Shown here one piece after another: positions 24,886 to 33,337 of a DNA stretch of 64,000 nucleotides. The stretch spans positions 186,001 to 250,000 of the forward strand of contig NZ_JBLWZP010000001.1 in the NCBI RefSeq assembly GCF_048266365.1, given 5' to 3'. Source of the DNA: Galbibacter sp048266365. Lineage in GTDB: Bacteria; Bacteroidota; Bacteroidia; Flavobacteriales; Flavobacteriaceae. A program made the position numbers and the translations under genes. The stretch's first letter is position 1. Each line of letters opens with the position of its first letter. The notes beneath the pieces are model-generated. The model was not told where the DNA came from. It worked only from the letters and a program-made list of their open reading frames with translations, and made no database searches.

Positions 24886-27421
24886 AAAATGGATACTTTA
24901 TATACTATTATACTGCATTCAATTTAGTTATAGTCAGGTCGATTCAGACCCTATACCTCTAGTGGACCTTATAACAAATATTGAAAAAAAATTTGATGTC
25001 AAGTTCTCCTATGCCCCTTCCCAATTACAACAGTTGAGCGTTGAAGTGCCTGACCCAACTTTAAACCTACAACAGACCCTGGCGTATTTAAATGATAAAA
25101 CACTTTTGAATTTCAATAAACTAGACGAGCGTTACATCACAGTATCGGCGATTGATAAAATAATTACGGTTTGTAGTACGGTGGTCTCCGCTGAAACTAA
25201 TCAACCTTTATATGGCGCTTCAATTTTTGTACACAACACCAATATCGGAACCATTACAAACGTATCGGGAGAGTTTGAGTTAAACGATGTGCCATTAACC
25301 TCACTAATTACCATTTCCTATTTGGGATACAAGAGTAAACAAATTAGTGCAAAATCTTTGTTTACTTCAGATCATAGTTGTAATACCCTTGCACTTCATG
25401 AAATTAAAGAAACCCTTAACGAGGTAGTCATTACTAAATTTTTGACCACTGGTTTACAACGAATGAAGGATGGGAGTACGGTGTTAAACACTGAGCGATT
25501 CGGGATTTTACCTGGTCTAAGTGATCCGGATATCTTACAATCCATTCAGGCACTTCCGGGGGTTGAGAGTGTAAATGAAAGTATTGCCAATATCAATGTC
25601 AGGGGTGGAACCAACGATCAGAATTTAATGCTGTGGGATCATGTTAAGATGTATCATTCCGGCCATTTCTTTGGATTGATATCAGCCTATAATCCCTACC
25701 TAACCAACAAAGTCGTCGTCATTAAGAATGGAACCAGTAGTGAATTTAGTGATGGGGTGTCCAGTACGATTAATATGTTTACAAAAGATGTAATAACCGG
25801 TAAGTTGCATGGCGGTGCCGGGGTTAGTTTGATCAACGGAGATGCCTTTTTAGAAATCCCTATCACTAAAAAATTAGCACTACACCTCTCAGGAAGGCGT
25901 TCTTTTACCGACTTTTTTGCCTCCCCGACCTTTGATAATTATTATAAACGCAGCTTTCAGGATAGTGACCTGGTTACCTCGGAGAAGAGTATAGCACAGA
26001 GTAGTCAATCTTCGGATTTCTTTTTTTATGACTATTCGGCAAAGCTTTTGTTTGATTTGAATGACAATCATAAATTCCGAGCCAATATTATTGGTATCAA
26101 CAACAATCTTGATTATAAAGAAAGTTATACCGATAGCCAGGGGCAGTCCACCTCAAAGACAAACAATTTAAGTCAGGAGAACATAGGGGTAGGATTGAAT
26201 TGGAAAGCCAATTGGAATGAGAACTTTAAAACCGAGTTGATTGGTTTTTATTCAAACTATATGGTGGATGCTATCGATTATAGAATTGAAACCGATCAAA
26301 AATTGACCCAGGCTAATGAGGTGCTGGAGACAGGAATCAAGTTTAAAGCCTATTCGACCCTTAGCGAGCATCTAAAATGGCTAAATGGGTATCAATTCAG
26401 CGAAATAGGGATTCTAAATCAGACCACAGTTACGGCGCCGGATTATAATAAAACGAAAAAGGACGTGTTACGAAATCACGCCCTGTTTAGCGAGTTGGAA
26501 TACAGTAAGAACAGCACCTATTTTAGAATAGGAGTCCGAGCCAACTATTTTCAAAAGTTTCATAAGGTGCTTATAGAACCCAGATTAAATATAAGACAAA
26601 AGTTGTCAAGACTGTTTGCACTAAAACTTCAAGGGGAATTTAAGAACCAGTCAGCTACTCAAATATTTGATTTTCAGGATGACTTTTTAGGGGTGGAAAA
26701 CAGACGTTGGATCTTGGCTAATGAACAAGACATCCCCATTTCTGAAAGCAAACAAGCATCCTTCGGATTCGAGTATAACCATAACAACTTGATTTTTGAT
26801 GTTGAAGGCTTTTATAAGAGGGTAGAAGGAATCACAGCCTCAAATCAAGGTTTTTATAACAACTTTCAATTTATAAATGCTACAGGCAGCTATGATGCCA
26901 GAGGGGTTGAATTTTTAATAAATAAAACTGCAGATAAATACAGTACCTGGTTGAGTTATACCTACAGTGTCAATGATTATGAGTTTAAATCCTTTACACC
27001 TTCAAAATTTCCAAACAATGTGGATATCAGACATTCTGTAACAGCTGCCTTTAACTATGAAGCGTTAGAGCGCTTACAGCTATCTATAGGTGGTATGTGG
27101 CGCACAGGGAAACCCTATACCAAACCCGTTGCAGGAAATGAGACCGTACAAAGCGGCGGTCAAACCACCGTAAATTACGATACTCCTAATAGTAGTAACC
27201 TCGATGATTTTATGCGATTAGATGCCTCTTTAAATTACAGCCTTATGCTATCAGAGCACGTCAGAGGTTCTATTCGCGTGGGTGTCTTAAATGTTTTGGA
27301 TAGGAAAAATAGCATAAATCGCTATTATCGGGTCGATCCAAGTAATTCCGAATCAACTATTGAGGTCGACAATAAAGCCTTGGGATTAACGCCTAATGTC
27401 ACTTTAAGGGTTAAATTTTAA
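24875..27421 (+). CDS. TonB-dependent receptor with STN signalling domain
   Basis: The 848-aa outer-membrane protein has a signal peptide, then an STN (secretin/TonB short N-terminal) domain (about 25-95), a carboxypeptidase-regulatory-like beta sandwich (about 105-190, SAETNQPLYGASIFVH), a plug with VRGGTNDQNLMLWD and a 22-strand barrel ending LTPNVTLRVKF. The STN domain contacts FecR, so the protein is a transducer: it imports a ligand and signals its presence to the ECF sigma factor. The ligand is unknown; no SusD partner follows, so an oligopeptide or siderophore-like compound is as likely as a glycan. The gene overlaps fecR by 11 nt. Confidence 0.92.
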   Translation: MGNRKWILYILLYCIQFSYSQVDSDPIPLVDLITNIEKKFDVKFSYAPSQLQQLSVEVPDPTLNLQQTLAYLNDKTLLNFNKLDERYITVSAIDKIITVCSTVVSAETNQPLYGASIFVHNTNIGTITNVSGEFELNDVPLTSLITISYLGYKSKQISAKSLFTSDHSCNTLALHEIKETLNEVVITKFLTTGLQRMKDGSTVLNTERFGILPGLSDPDILQSIQALPGVESVNESIANINVRGGTNDQNLMLWDHVKMYHSGHFFGLISAYNPYLTNKVVVIKNGTSSEFSDGVSSTINMFTKDVITGKLHGGAGVSLINGDAFLEIPITKKLALHLSGRRSFTDFFASPTFDNYYKRSFQDSDLVTSEKSIAQSSQSSDFFFYDYSAKLLFDLNDNHKFRANIIGINNNLDYKESYTDSQGQSTSKTNNLSQENIGVGLNWKANWNENFKTELIGFYSNYMVDAIDYRIETDQKLTQANEVLETGIKFKAYSTLSEHLKWLNGYQFSEIGILNQTTVTAPDYNKTKKDVLRNHALFSELEYSKNSTYFRIGVRANYFQKFHKVLIEPRLNIRQKLSRLFALKLQGEFKNQSATQIFDFQDDFLGVENRRWILANEQDIPISESKQASFGFEYNHNNLIFDVEGFYKRVEGITASNQGFYNNFQFINATGSYDARGVEFLINKTADKYSTWLSYTYSVNDYEFKSFTPSKFPNNVDIRHSVTAAFNYEALERLQLSIGGMWRTGKPYTKPVAGNETVQSGGQTTVNYDTPNSSNLDDFMRLDASLNYSLMLSEHVRGSIRVGVLNVLDRKNSINRYYRVDPSNSESTIEVDNKALGLTPNVTLRVKF

Positions 27422-27449
27422 GCCTTAAGTTCCACTAACTTACTTCATA

Positions 27450-28325
27450 TTAATTTTCCAAAACTGTCTTTAATTCATTTCGGTACTGCGATGGAGATTT
27501 ACCAGTGAACTTTTTAAAGGATTTGTTAAAGTATGAGAAGTTGTTAAATCCACTTTCAAAACAAATATCAGTAATACCGATGGGCTTTTCTGCCAGGAGC
27601 TTGGAGGCATGTACAAGGCGGTATTCATTGACAAAATTCGTAAAAGTCTTACCGGTGATGTGTTTGAAGTATCTACAGAATGAAGGTACAGTCATCCCTG
27701 AGACATCGGCAATTTCTTCTAAAGGAATTTGTCTTTGAAAATTTGTCTTTACATAATTAAAGACAACATTGATACGCTCGTTATCCTGTACATCAGCTTG
27801 CATTGAAAATCCTTCGGCATTTAAGATTTGATAATCCTCGGCGTGCTGAAGCTTCTCTAGGATGGATAAGAAACCCAAAAGACGTTCAAAATTATTCATA
27901 CCCTCCAAATTCTCAATCTTTTCACCGATAACTTCTTTAGTTTTTCCGGTAAAGGCTAATCCTCCTCTGCAGCGTTTAAAAAGCAGTTTGATATTTGCCA
28001 TCTCCGGTTTGTCCATCATTTCTGAACCTAAAAAATCAGGAAGCATCTGAATTACCACCTCATTTTCGTTACCGGTGAATTTATCTGTAAAGCCACAATG
28101 TGGAAGATTTGAACCAATGAGGATTAAATCTCCTTCTGTATAATAGGATATATGACTACCAATTTGGCGTTTCCCGGCACCTCCTTTTACATAAACCAAT
28201 TCAATTTCCGGATGGTAATGCCAATAGGAAGTATTTTGGTTTTGGTTCTCTTTAAACTTGATAAAAGAGAACGAACTTCCGAAACTTGGGTTGATAACCT
28301 CTAATGCTGGTTTTTTAATACTCAT
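27450..28325 (-). CDS. AraC-family regulator with N-terminal cupin domain (paralogue of 19601-20455)
   Basis: The 291-aa protein has a cupin sensor domain with SYWHYHPEIELVYVKGG near residue 32 and GDLILIGSNLPHCG near 70, then two C-terminal helix-turn-helix motifs (EEIADVSGMTVPSFCRYFKH and CFESGFNNFSYFNKSFKK). The domain layout and many motifs match the regulator at 19601, so both arose by duplication. It is convergent with the TonB receptor (28 bp apart) and divergent from the secreted protein at 28548, which is its only obvious candidate target here. Confidence 0.9.
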   Translation of the reverse strand: MSIKKPALEVINPSFGSSFSFIKFKENQNQNTSYWHYHPEIELVYVKGGAGKRQIGSHISYYTEGDLILIGSNLPHCGFTDKFTGNENEVVIQMLPDFLGSEMMDKPEMANIKLLFKRCRGGLAFTGKTKEVIGEKIENLEGMNNFERLLGFLSILEKLQHAEDYQILNAEGFSMQADVQDNERINVVFNYVKTNFQRQIPLEEIADVSGMTVPSFCRYFKHITGKTFTNFVNEYRLVHASKLLAEKPIGITDICFESGFNNFSYFNKSFKKFTGKSPSQYRNELKTVLEN

Positions 28326-28496
28326 ATAATCAGTTGTTTATATTCTAGAATCCATGAATTAATGACCATTGCAAGGTACAAAATTTTAACCAAAATATGT
28401 CTTATTTTATCCTTAACATTAAATTAACATTGAGATTATGTTAATATAGAACATAAACTTGAAAATTTGGAGGTAGTTATCACGGCAATATGGGGG

Positions 28497-28504
28497 TATA
28501 TTTG
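28497..28504 (+). promoter_or_regulatory. candidate -7 element for the secreted two-repeat protein gene
   Basis: TATATTTG matches the Bacteroidota -7 consensus TAnnTTTG, 43 bp before the start codon. The nearest upstream TTTG is 27 nt away, longer than usual, so the -33 element is uncertain. Confidence 0.35.
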
Positions 28505-28547
28505 TACCATAGTTTAGATGAAAAAATAACTATTAAAATTGCAAGAA

Positions 28548-29147
28548 ATGAAAAACGTATTTAAAAGAAGTTTGGCGGTTGTAGTATTGAGTATTGCAAC
28601 TTTAGCAACAGTAAGTGCAAAGGATTTTTACATGTATGTAAAAAAAGTAGATAACAGAACTGTTGATTTAGTAATTGAAAGATCGAATCAACCGGTTGAT
28701 ATCTCATTTGTTGATGCTAGCGGAATGATTTTGTACAGCTACTCATACAAAACCCTACCAACAAGTATTAAGCGTTACAATTTTAAAGATTTACCAAACG
28801 GGACGTACTACTTTACTGTAGAGAGCGACACTAAAGTTGAAAGAATTCCAGTGGTATTTAATGAAAACGAAACTGTTATTAACAGCGAAAAAAAGGAGAC
28901 TACTTACAAACCTCACTTTAGAGTTGATGGAGACATCGTAAGTTTAAACCTTTTAAACATCGATGAATCTGTTGTAGAGATCAAAGTATTTGATCAATCT
29001 TCAAATTCATTAGTACACCAAGAAAAATTACAGGGAAAAAAGAGCATAGGAAAAAGATTTGATTTCTCTTCTGTGAACGATCATAGAGTTTACAGATTGG
29101 AAGTTACCCACTTAGGGAACACTTATTACAAAACAGTTAGCTTGTAA
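28548..29147 (+). CDS. secreted protein with two tandem beta-sandwich-like repeats
   Basis: From ATG 28548 the product is 199 aa with a signal peptide (cleaved near VSA-K, residue 24). The mature chain divides into two similar halves, about 27-105 and 118-199. Each has a DNRTVDLVIE/DGDIVSLNLL type first strand, a VDISFVDASG/VEIKVFDQSS strand and turn, a phenylalanine-containing FKDLPNGTYYF/FSSVNDHRVYRL segment and an exit strand. This suggests duplication of an Ig-like domain, similar to small DUF3244-type or secretion-tail domains. No catalytic residues are seen. It is expressed alone and ends at a strong terminator. Confidence 0.65.
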   Translation: MKNVFKRSLAVVVLSIATLATVSAKDFYMYVKKVDNRTVDLVIERSNQPVDISFVDASGMILYSYSYKTLPTSIKRYNFKDLPNGTYYFTVESDTKVERIPVVFNENETVINSEKKETTYKPHFRVDGDIVSLNLLNIDESVVEIKVFDQSSNSLVHQEKLQGKKSIGKRFDFSSVNDHRVYRLEVTHLGNTYYKTVSL

Positions 29148-29171
29148 TCTTAAATTAGATTTTTGAAGTTG

Positions 29172-29202
29172 AAAAGGGAGAGGTTAGACTCCCTTTTTTT
29201 TA
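29172..29202 (+). terminator. terminator after the two-repeat secreted protein
   Basis: AAAAGGGAG pairs with CTCCCTTTT (29172-29180 with 29189-29197) across an 8-nt loop, and the 3' arm runs into eight Ts. Confidence 0.85.
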
Positions 29203-29357
29203 TGCCTTTTTTTTAGGGATTTAAATCTGAGTTGGTATAGAGTAAGACATCCGAAAGGGTGTTTTTTTATTTTTAGCATATTTACAATTTGCTCCAAGGT
29301 AGGTGTAACATTCTAGGAAGTCTCGTATCTAAAGGTTGAATTAAACAATTAAAAGAT

Positions 29358-30200
29358 ATGGGAACATCTATTGCATTTTGGTTCTGTAACATTATCCTCG
29401 CCACTATTTTTGGCCAAATTGAAACCTACCCTTTTGAGGTTCAAAAGACAGGAGAGGGTATTACATCCATGATTTTTATTCCTGGCTTCGGATGCTCAGG
29501 TGAAGTATGGGATCAGACCAAAGCTAACTTTGAAAATGATTTTAACTGCTACACCTTAACTATGGCGGGTTTTGCAGGAGTTCCTGCGAAAGGCAATCCA
29601 AGTTTTGATCATTGGAAAACTTCCATTGCTGACTTTATAAAAGATAAGGCTATTAAAAAACCAATTCTAGTAGGTCATAGCATGGGCGGTGTGCTTGCGA
29701 TGGCCATCGCGGCAGACTATCCTGATTTAGTGGATCGAATCGTTGTGGTAGACGGGCTTCCTTGTCTACAAGCACTTTCAAATCCTTTATTTACTTCGGT
29801 AAAAGAAGCCGATTGTTCTGCCATGGTAAATCAAATGACTTCAATTTCAGATGAGCAATTTTACCAAATGCAAAAAGCGAGCATTCCTCAAATGGTTGCC
29901 GACACCAGTATGCAGGATGAAATCCTGGCTTGGACCGTGGATTCAGATAGAGAAGTGTTTGCTAGCATGTATTGCGATTTTTGGAATACGGATCTAAGAG
30001 AAAAAATCAGCACTATCAAATGTCCTGTATTGGTGATGTTATCCTCTGGCATGGTGAATTTCAAAAGCAGTATTGATGCTCAGTTTAAAAATCTTACTAC
30101 AGCAGATATTCAATATGCTAAAAAAGGATTACATTTCATCATGTTTGATGATAGACAATGGTATCTTGACCAACTCATTAACTTTACCGCAGGGCAGTAA
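29358..30200 (+). CDS. alpha/beta-hydrolase, probably exported
   Basis: The 280-aa protein starts with a hydrophobic segment (residues 5-19) followed by GQIETYPFEV, consistent with a signal peptide or anchor. The oxyanion segment is FIPGFGCSGEVWD (40-52), the nucleophile elbow GHSMGG has Ser108, and the C-terminal catalytic His is in GLHFIMFDD. Members are esterases, lipases or lactonases; the substrate is unknown. Its stop overlaps the start of an ECF sigma factor (TAATG at 30198-30202), an uncommon pairing that suggests the hydrolase and the sigma factor work in one response. Confidence 0.85.
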   Translation: MGTSIAFWFCNIILATIFGQIETYPFEVQKTGEGITSMIFIPGFGCSGEVWDQTKANFENDFNCYTLTMAGFAGVPAKGNPSFDHWKTSIADFIKDKAIKKPILVGHSMGGVLAMAIAADYPDLVDRIVVVDGLPCLQALSNPLFTSVKEADCSAMVNQMTSISDEQFYQMQKASIPQMVADTSMQDEILAWTVDSDREVFASMYCDFWNTDLREKISTIKCPVLVMLSSGMVNFKSSIDAQFKNLTTADIQYAKKGLHFIMFDDRQWYLDQLINFTAGQ

Positions 30201-30676
30201 TGGATTTTGACCAAATATATACAACCTATTGGCAGCGTATCTTCCGTGTTTGCATGGGTTATGTAAATAACCATAGTTTGGCGCAAGATTTAACCCAGGA
30301 GACCTTTATTACTGTGTGGAAGCAGCTCGGGAAATTTCGAAATGAATCCAATATAGGGACATGGATATTTAGGATAGCCTCCAATACCTGCTTACGCCAT
30401 ATTGAAGTAGAGGGTCGAATAAAGAAAACAAGCTTGGTTATTGATGTAAAAGAGGAAAAAGCGATCTCTATAGAGCCTCAAATCCAATTTCTTTATCAGT
30501 GTATCTCGGAATTAAAGGAAATAGATAGGATTGTAATTTCATTAGAATTAGAGGAGATCAATCAAGCTGAAATTGCCAAGATTGTGGGGCTTTCAGAGGT
30601 TAACGTAAGGGTGAAAATTCACAGAATCAAGGAGAAATTAATGCAAAAGTTTAAGGAGCATGGAAACCAATATTGA
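30200..30676 (+). CDS. ECF sigma factor
   Basis: The 158-aa protein has region 2 (NHSLAQDLTQETFITVWKQL, about residues 24-43; then NIGTWIFRIASNTCLRH) and region 4 with EINQAEIAKIVGLSEVNVRVKIHRIKEKL as a helix-turn-helix split over about 116-145. It belongs to the stress-response ECF class. Its start overlaps the hydrolase stop by one base and its end overlaps the membrane protein start by 17 bp, so the three are tightly coupled. The membrane protein is probably its anti-sigma factor. Confidence 0.92.
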   Translation: MDFDQIYTTYWQRIFRVCMGYVNNHSLAQDLTQETFITVWKQLGKFRNESNIGTWIFRIASNTCLRHIEVEGRIKKTSLVIDVKEEKAISIEPQIQFLYQCISELKEIDRIVISLELEEINQAEIAKIVGLSEVNVRVKIHRIKEKLMQKFKEHGNQY

Positions 30677-31256
30677 TTTGAAAAACATATGGCAGCGGCA
30701 GAAAAGCGAGCAGCCGGATATGACGGAATTGCTAGATAAATTAAGGCGCTATAAAAAAGTCAACTTGCGCAAGCTTGCCATAACCAATATATTCCTATTA
30801 TTAACCTGTGGATTTATTATTTTTATTTGGATCTACTTTCAACCCCAATATTTAAGCACTAAAATCGGAATAATCATTTGTGTTTTGGGCATGTTAATCT
30901 ATCTGTGGTTTTTCAATAGGTTCTCAGGGAACCTTAAAACAATAGATAGTACTGATTCCAATCACGACTATGTACAAAATCTAAAAGCTCTTGTGGTTAA
31001 GCAAAGATTTATGCAAACTACCATGCTCTCATTATATTTTATCATGCTCTCCATTGGACTTTGCCTGTATTTTTTTGAGTACACCTCGATGATGACACTG
31101 TTTTGGGGATGCTTTACCTATAGTATCACTTTGATATGGTTGGCTCTGAACTGGTTTTACTTTAGGCCTAGAGTCATTAAAAAGCAACAAAGAAAACTCG
31201 ATGAGCTCATTGATACCTTTGAACATATAAACACCCAGTGGCAAGAACAACAATAA
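30660..31256 (+). CDS. four-helix membrane protein, probable anti-sigma factor
   Basis: The 198-aa product has a short cytoplasmic N-terminus (1-38, NIWQRQKSEQPDMTELLDKL), helices at about 40-57, 68-85, 120-137 and 143-162, and a charged C-terminal helix (170-198). No ZAS zinc motif (HxxxCxxC) is present, so it is not a typical zinc anti-sigma protein. Its coupling to the ECF gene (17-bp overlap) and the cytoplasmic tail make a role in holding the sigma factor at the membrane likely. Similar unnamed proteins follow ECF genes in other Bacteroidota. Function is inference from position. Confidence 0.6.
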   Translation: METNIDLKNIWQRQKSEQPDMTELLDKLRRYKKVNLRKLAITNIFLLLTCGFIIFIWIYFQPQYLSTKIGIIICVLGMLIYLWFFNRFSGNLKTIDSTDSNHDYVQNLKALVVKQRFMQTTMLSLYFIMLSIGLCLYFFEYTSMMTLFWGCFTYSITLIWLALNWFYFRPRVIKKQQRKLDELIDTFEHINTQWQEQQ

Positions 31257-31317
31257 CCAGGGCCAATGCAAGCGCAAAGCCCTAGTGCTAAATCTTTGTT
31301 TTAAGAATTTACTTGAA

Positions 31318-31716
31318 TTACTTTTTGATGTACTCTGATCTTCTAAAACGAAGTGCTTCCCAGTCTGAGTCTATTTTTAAACCTTTGACCTGATCGTAGC
31401 CTTTTTTAACTAGTGGATCCCAACGGTAATCATTGGTAATATCAGTCGGTAGATTTTTAGACTTTTTCCTAGGGTGTGCCACCCATAGGATAACATCGTC
31501 CTTAAGCTTGGGAAGTAGGGTTTGCAGCTGATCTTCGAACTCTTGTATATAAGAAACAAAAAGAAGGGCAAATTCCATTTTATTAACCTGTATAAGGGAT
31601 TGATAGATATCTATGTCCACAAGTTCTGCTAATTTATCAGCGAAACCCTCTGGTTCATTGATAATTAGAATTTCCTTTTGATGCTCTAGTTTTAACTTTT
31701 CAAATAATGTTTTCAT
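31318..31716 (-). CDS. hypothetical protein resembling DUF3052
   Basis: The 132-aa soluble protein opens with LFEKLKLEHQKEILIINEPEGF and has a DVILWVAHPRKKSKNLPTDI segment near residue 74 and a C-terminal DSDWEALRFRR motif. The layout of hydrophobic strand, P-K/R-K loop, then D-W-S/E-A-L-R strand is like DUF3052-type small proteins; the match is weak. The function of that family is not established. It stands alone, 116 bp from the ATPase gene on the same strand, convergent with the anti-sigma operon. Confidence 0.55.
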   Translation of the reverse strand: MKTLFEKLKLEHQKEILIINEPEGFADKLAELVDIDIYQSLIQVNKMEFALLFVSYIQEFEDQLQTLLPKLKDDVILWVAHPRKKSKNLPTDITNDYRWDPLVKKGYDQVKGLKIDSDWEALRFRRSEYIKK

Positions 31717-31832
31717 GGACGGAGTAATTGCTGGACGATTAATGGATACTATACTGACTCAAAACAACAAGGTAATCAAAATATCAATTCGATACAACAG
31801 GCCTTTTACAATCCATAAGTCTTGAAAACGAC

Positions 31833-33023
31833 CTAGTACATAAAACCAAAAAGCCAAACGGGGATGATATTTCCAAAGCCGATTTCGATACCGTCTTTTG
31901 CTATATAGGAATTTTCAATAGAAGCGATTTGTTTTTTTGTTTTGTTCTTTCCTCCAACTTCAAAGGTGTAGGTTTTGTCTATCACAAAATCTGCGTATTG
32001 AGAAAGGTTAATCTCATGTAAGCCCTTGAATTGATTTAAGAAAAATGTTTCACGAACATTTCCAATATTGGTGTTCTCTTTAGCCAAAGCATACATTAGA
32101 TTGCTATTGTTTAGGTATAATTTTTCTGGTTTTGTGAGGACTCCAATACCGGTACTATCGTTATACAATTCGTTGACTAGTCCAGCCCGCTCCAGAATCT
32201 TAATACTTTGCACCAGCATATTACGAGAAACACCCACTTTCTCACTGATTTTAGTGATATTAGGGGTAAACGGAGCACTTGAAGCAATTGTGATCAGTAG
32301 TTTTTTTAGTTTAACCAAGGTGTCGTATTGAACATCTTCTACGGCATTTATGTCTACTTCGATGATAAGATTAATGGTGTTGTTTAATTTCCTTTGGTAC
32401 TGTGACTCATTTTCCTTGTAATACGGGTATGCACCGATTTGCAGGTATTTTTCAAATAGCGCTAAAGGCTTTATTTCTTTTAAAAGTGTTGTGGCAATAC
32501 TTTGATGGTTTTTTAAAATCTCATCAAAGGTATAAGCGGGAAATATCTTTTTAGTCTCAAAGATGGTGAACTCCCTAAAGGATAATTCTTTAAGATCATA
32601 GGATATTGCTCTTCTGCTTAAATCTGATTCAGATTTATATATTTCAAGCATTGAAGAAGAGATGAAAATAACTGAAAGCTCAGGAAAATTGTCATAAATC
32701 AACTTTATTTCTCTTGACCAGGTAGGATATTTATGCACCTCATCAAGTAACAAATGTGTTCCCCCAAATTGTACGAATTGTTTAGCCAGCTCGTATAGTT
32801 TATTGTCAAAAAAGTATATATGATCCAAACTAACATATAAGGTGGATTGTAGTGGTAGATGCAGCTTGGCGAGTTGCAAAAGCAGCGTTGTCTTCCCAGC
32901 TCCTCTTGCGCCTTTTATGGCAATCAGACGGTTATTCAAATCCAATTCCTTAATGATATAACGTTGAATATCCAGTGATATACGTTCCATTTTTATTTGG
33001 AACTCAAATAGTAGATCATCCAT
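31833..33023 (-). CDS. AAA_14/DUF4143-type ATPase
   Basis: The 396-aa protein has a Walker A motif AIKGARGAGKTTLL near residue 35, a Walker B strand THLLLDEVHKYP near 88, and a sensor-like ISSSMLEIYKS. The C-terminal DUF4143 part (about 210-396) contains a winged-helix-like NITKISEKVGVSRNMLVQSI and ends in a degenerate nuclease-like fold (FVIDKTYTFEVGGK). The family is widespread and patchily distributed, often gained by transfer, and its cellular role is unclear. It stands alone here between a hypothetical gene and htpG. ATP binding is certain from motifs; the target is not. Confidence 0.85.
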   Translation of the reverse strand: MDDLLFEFQIKMERISLDIQRYIIKELDLNNRLIAIKGARGAGKTTLLLQLAKLHLPLQSTLYVSLDHIYFFDNKLYELAKQFVQFGGTHLLLDEVHKYPTWSREIKLIYDNFPELSVIFISSSMLEIYKSESDLSRRAISYDLKELSFREFTIFETKKIFPAYTFDEILKNHQSIATTLLKEIKPLALFEKYLQIGAYPYYKENESQYQRKLNNTINLIIEVDINAVEDVQYDTLVKLKKLLITIASSAPFTPNITKISEKVGVSRNMLVQSIKILERAGLVNELYNDSTGIGVLTKPEKLYLNNSNLMYALAKENTNIGNVRETFFLNQFKGLHEINLSQYADFVIDKTYTFEVGGKNKTKKQIASIENSYIAKDGIEIGFGNIIPVWLFGFMY

Positions 33024-33337
33024 AATTGCTCTCTTCAGAAAGCAATTTTTTGTAATATGGAACCCTAAATACTTGAAATTGTTGGTTGAATGCGTTTGAA
33101 AGCCGTTTAATTTTGTTGCTGTTTAAACCGTACAACTGTAGCCATAGTACTCAAACGGAAATTTCGAAGTATTGAAGAATAGTCTTGTGGTTAACTTGGC
33201 CCGACTGACATACCTCTATAGAAAATCCCTAACGCTAGTCCGTTGGCGCAGTCCCCCTATAGTCTATATGTAACCTTTAACTAAAAAAAGGCCGTTTGAA
33301 AACAAACAGCCTTTTGAGTATTGTATTAAAAATTCAA
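33024..33337. other. intergenic region between the ATPase gene and htpG
   Basis: It contains the htpG terminator (33283-33315). The rest, 33024-33280, should hold the promoter of the leftward ATPase gene; no RNA or coding frame is supported. Confidence 0.5.
33283..33315 (-). terminator. terminator of htpG
   Basis: On the minus strand a 13-bp stem with one mismatch (33303-33315 with 33286-33298) closes a TTTT loop and ends in a T-run. It is 22 bp after the htpG stop. Confidence 0.85.

Noticed and set aside
31833..33023. Defence island suggested by a stand-alone AAA ATPase
   Set aside because: No nuclease, toxin, restriction-modification or other defence partner is next to it; the neighbours are a hypothetical gene and htpG.
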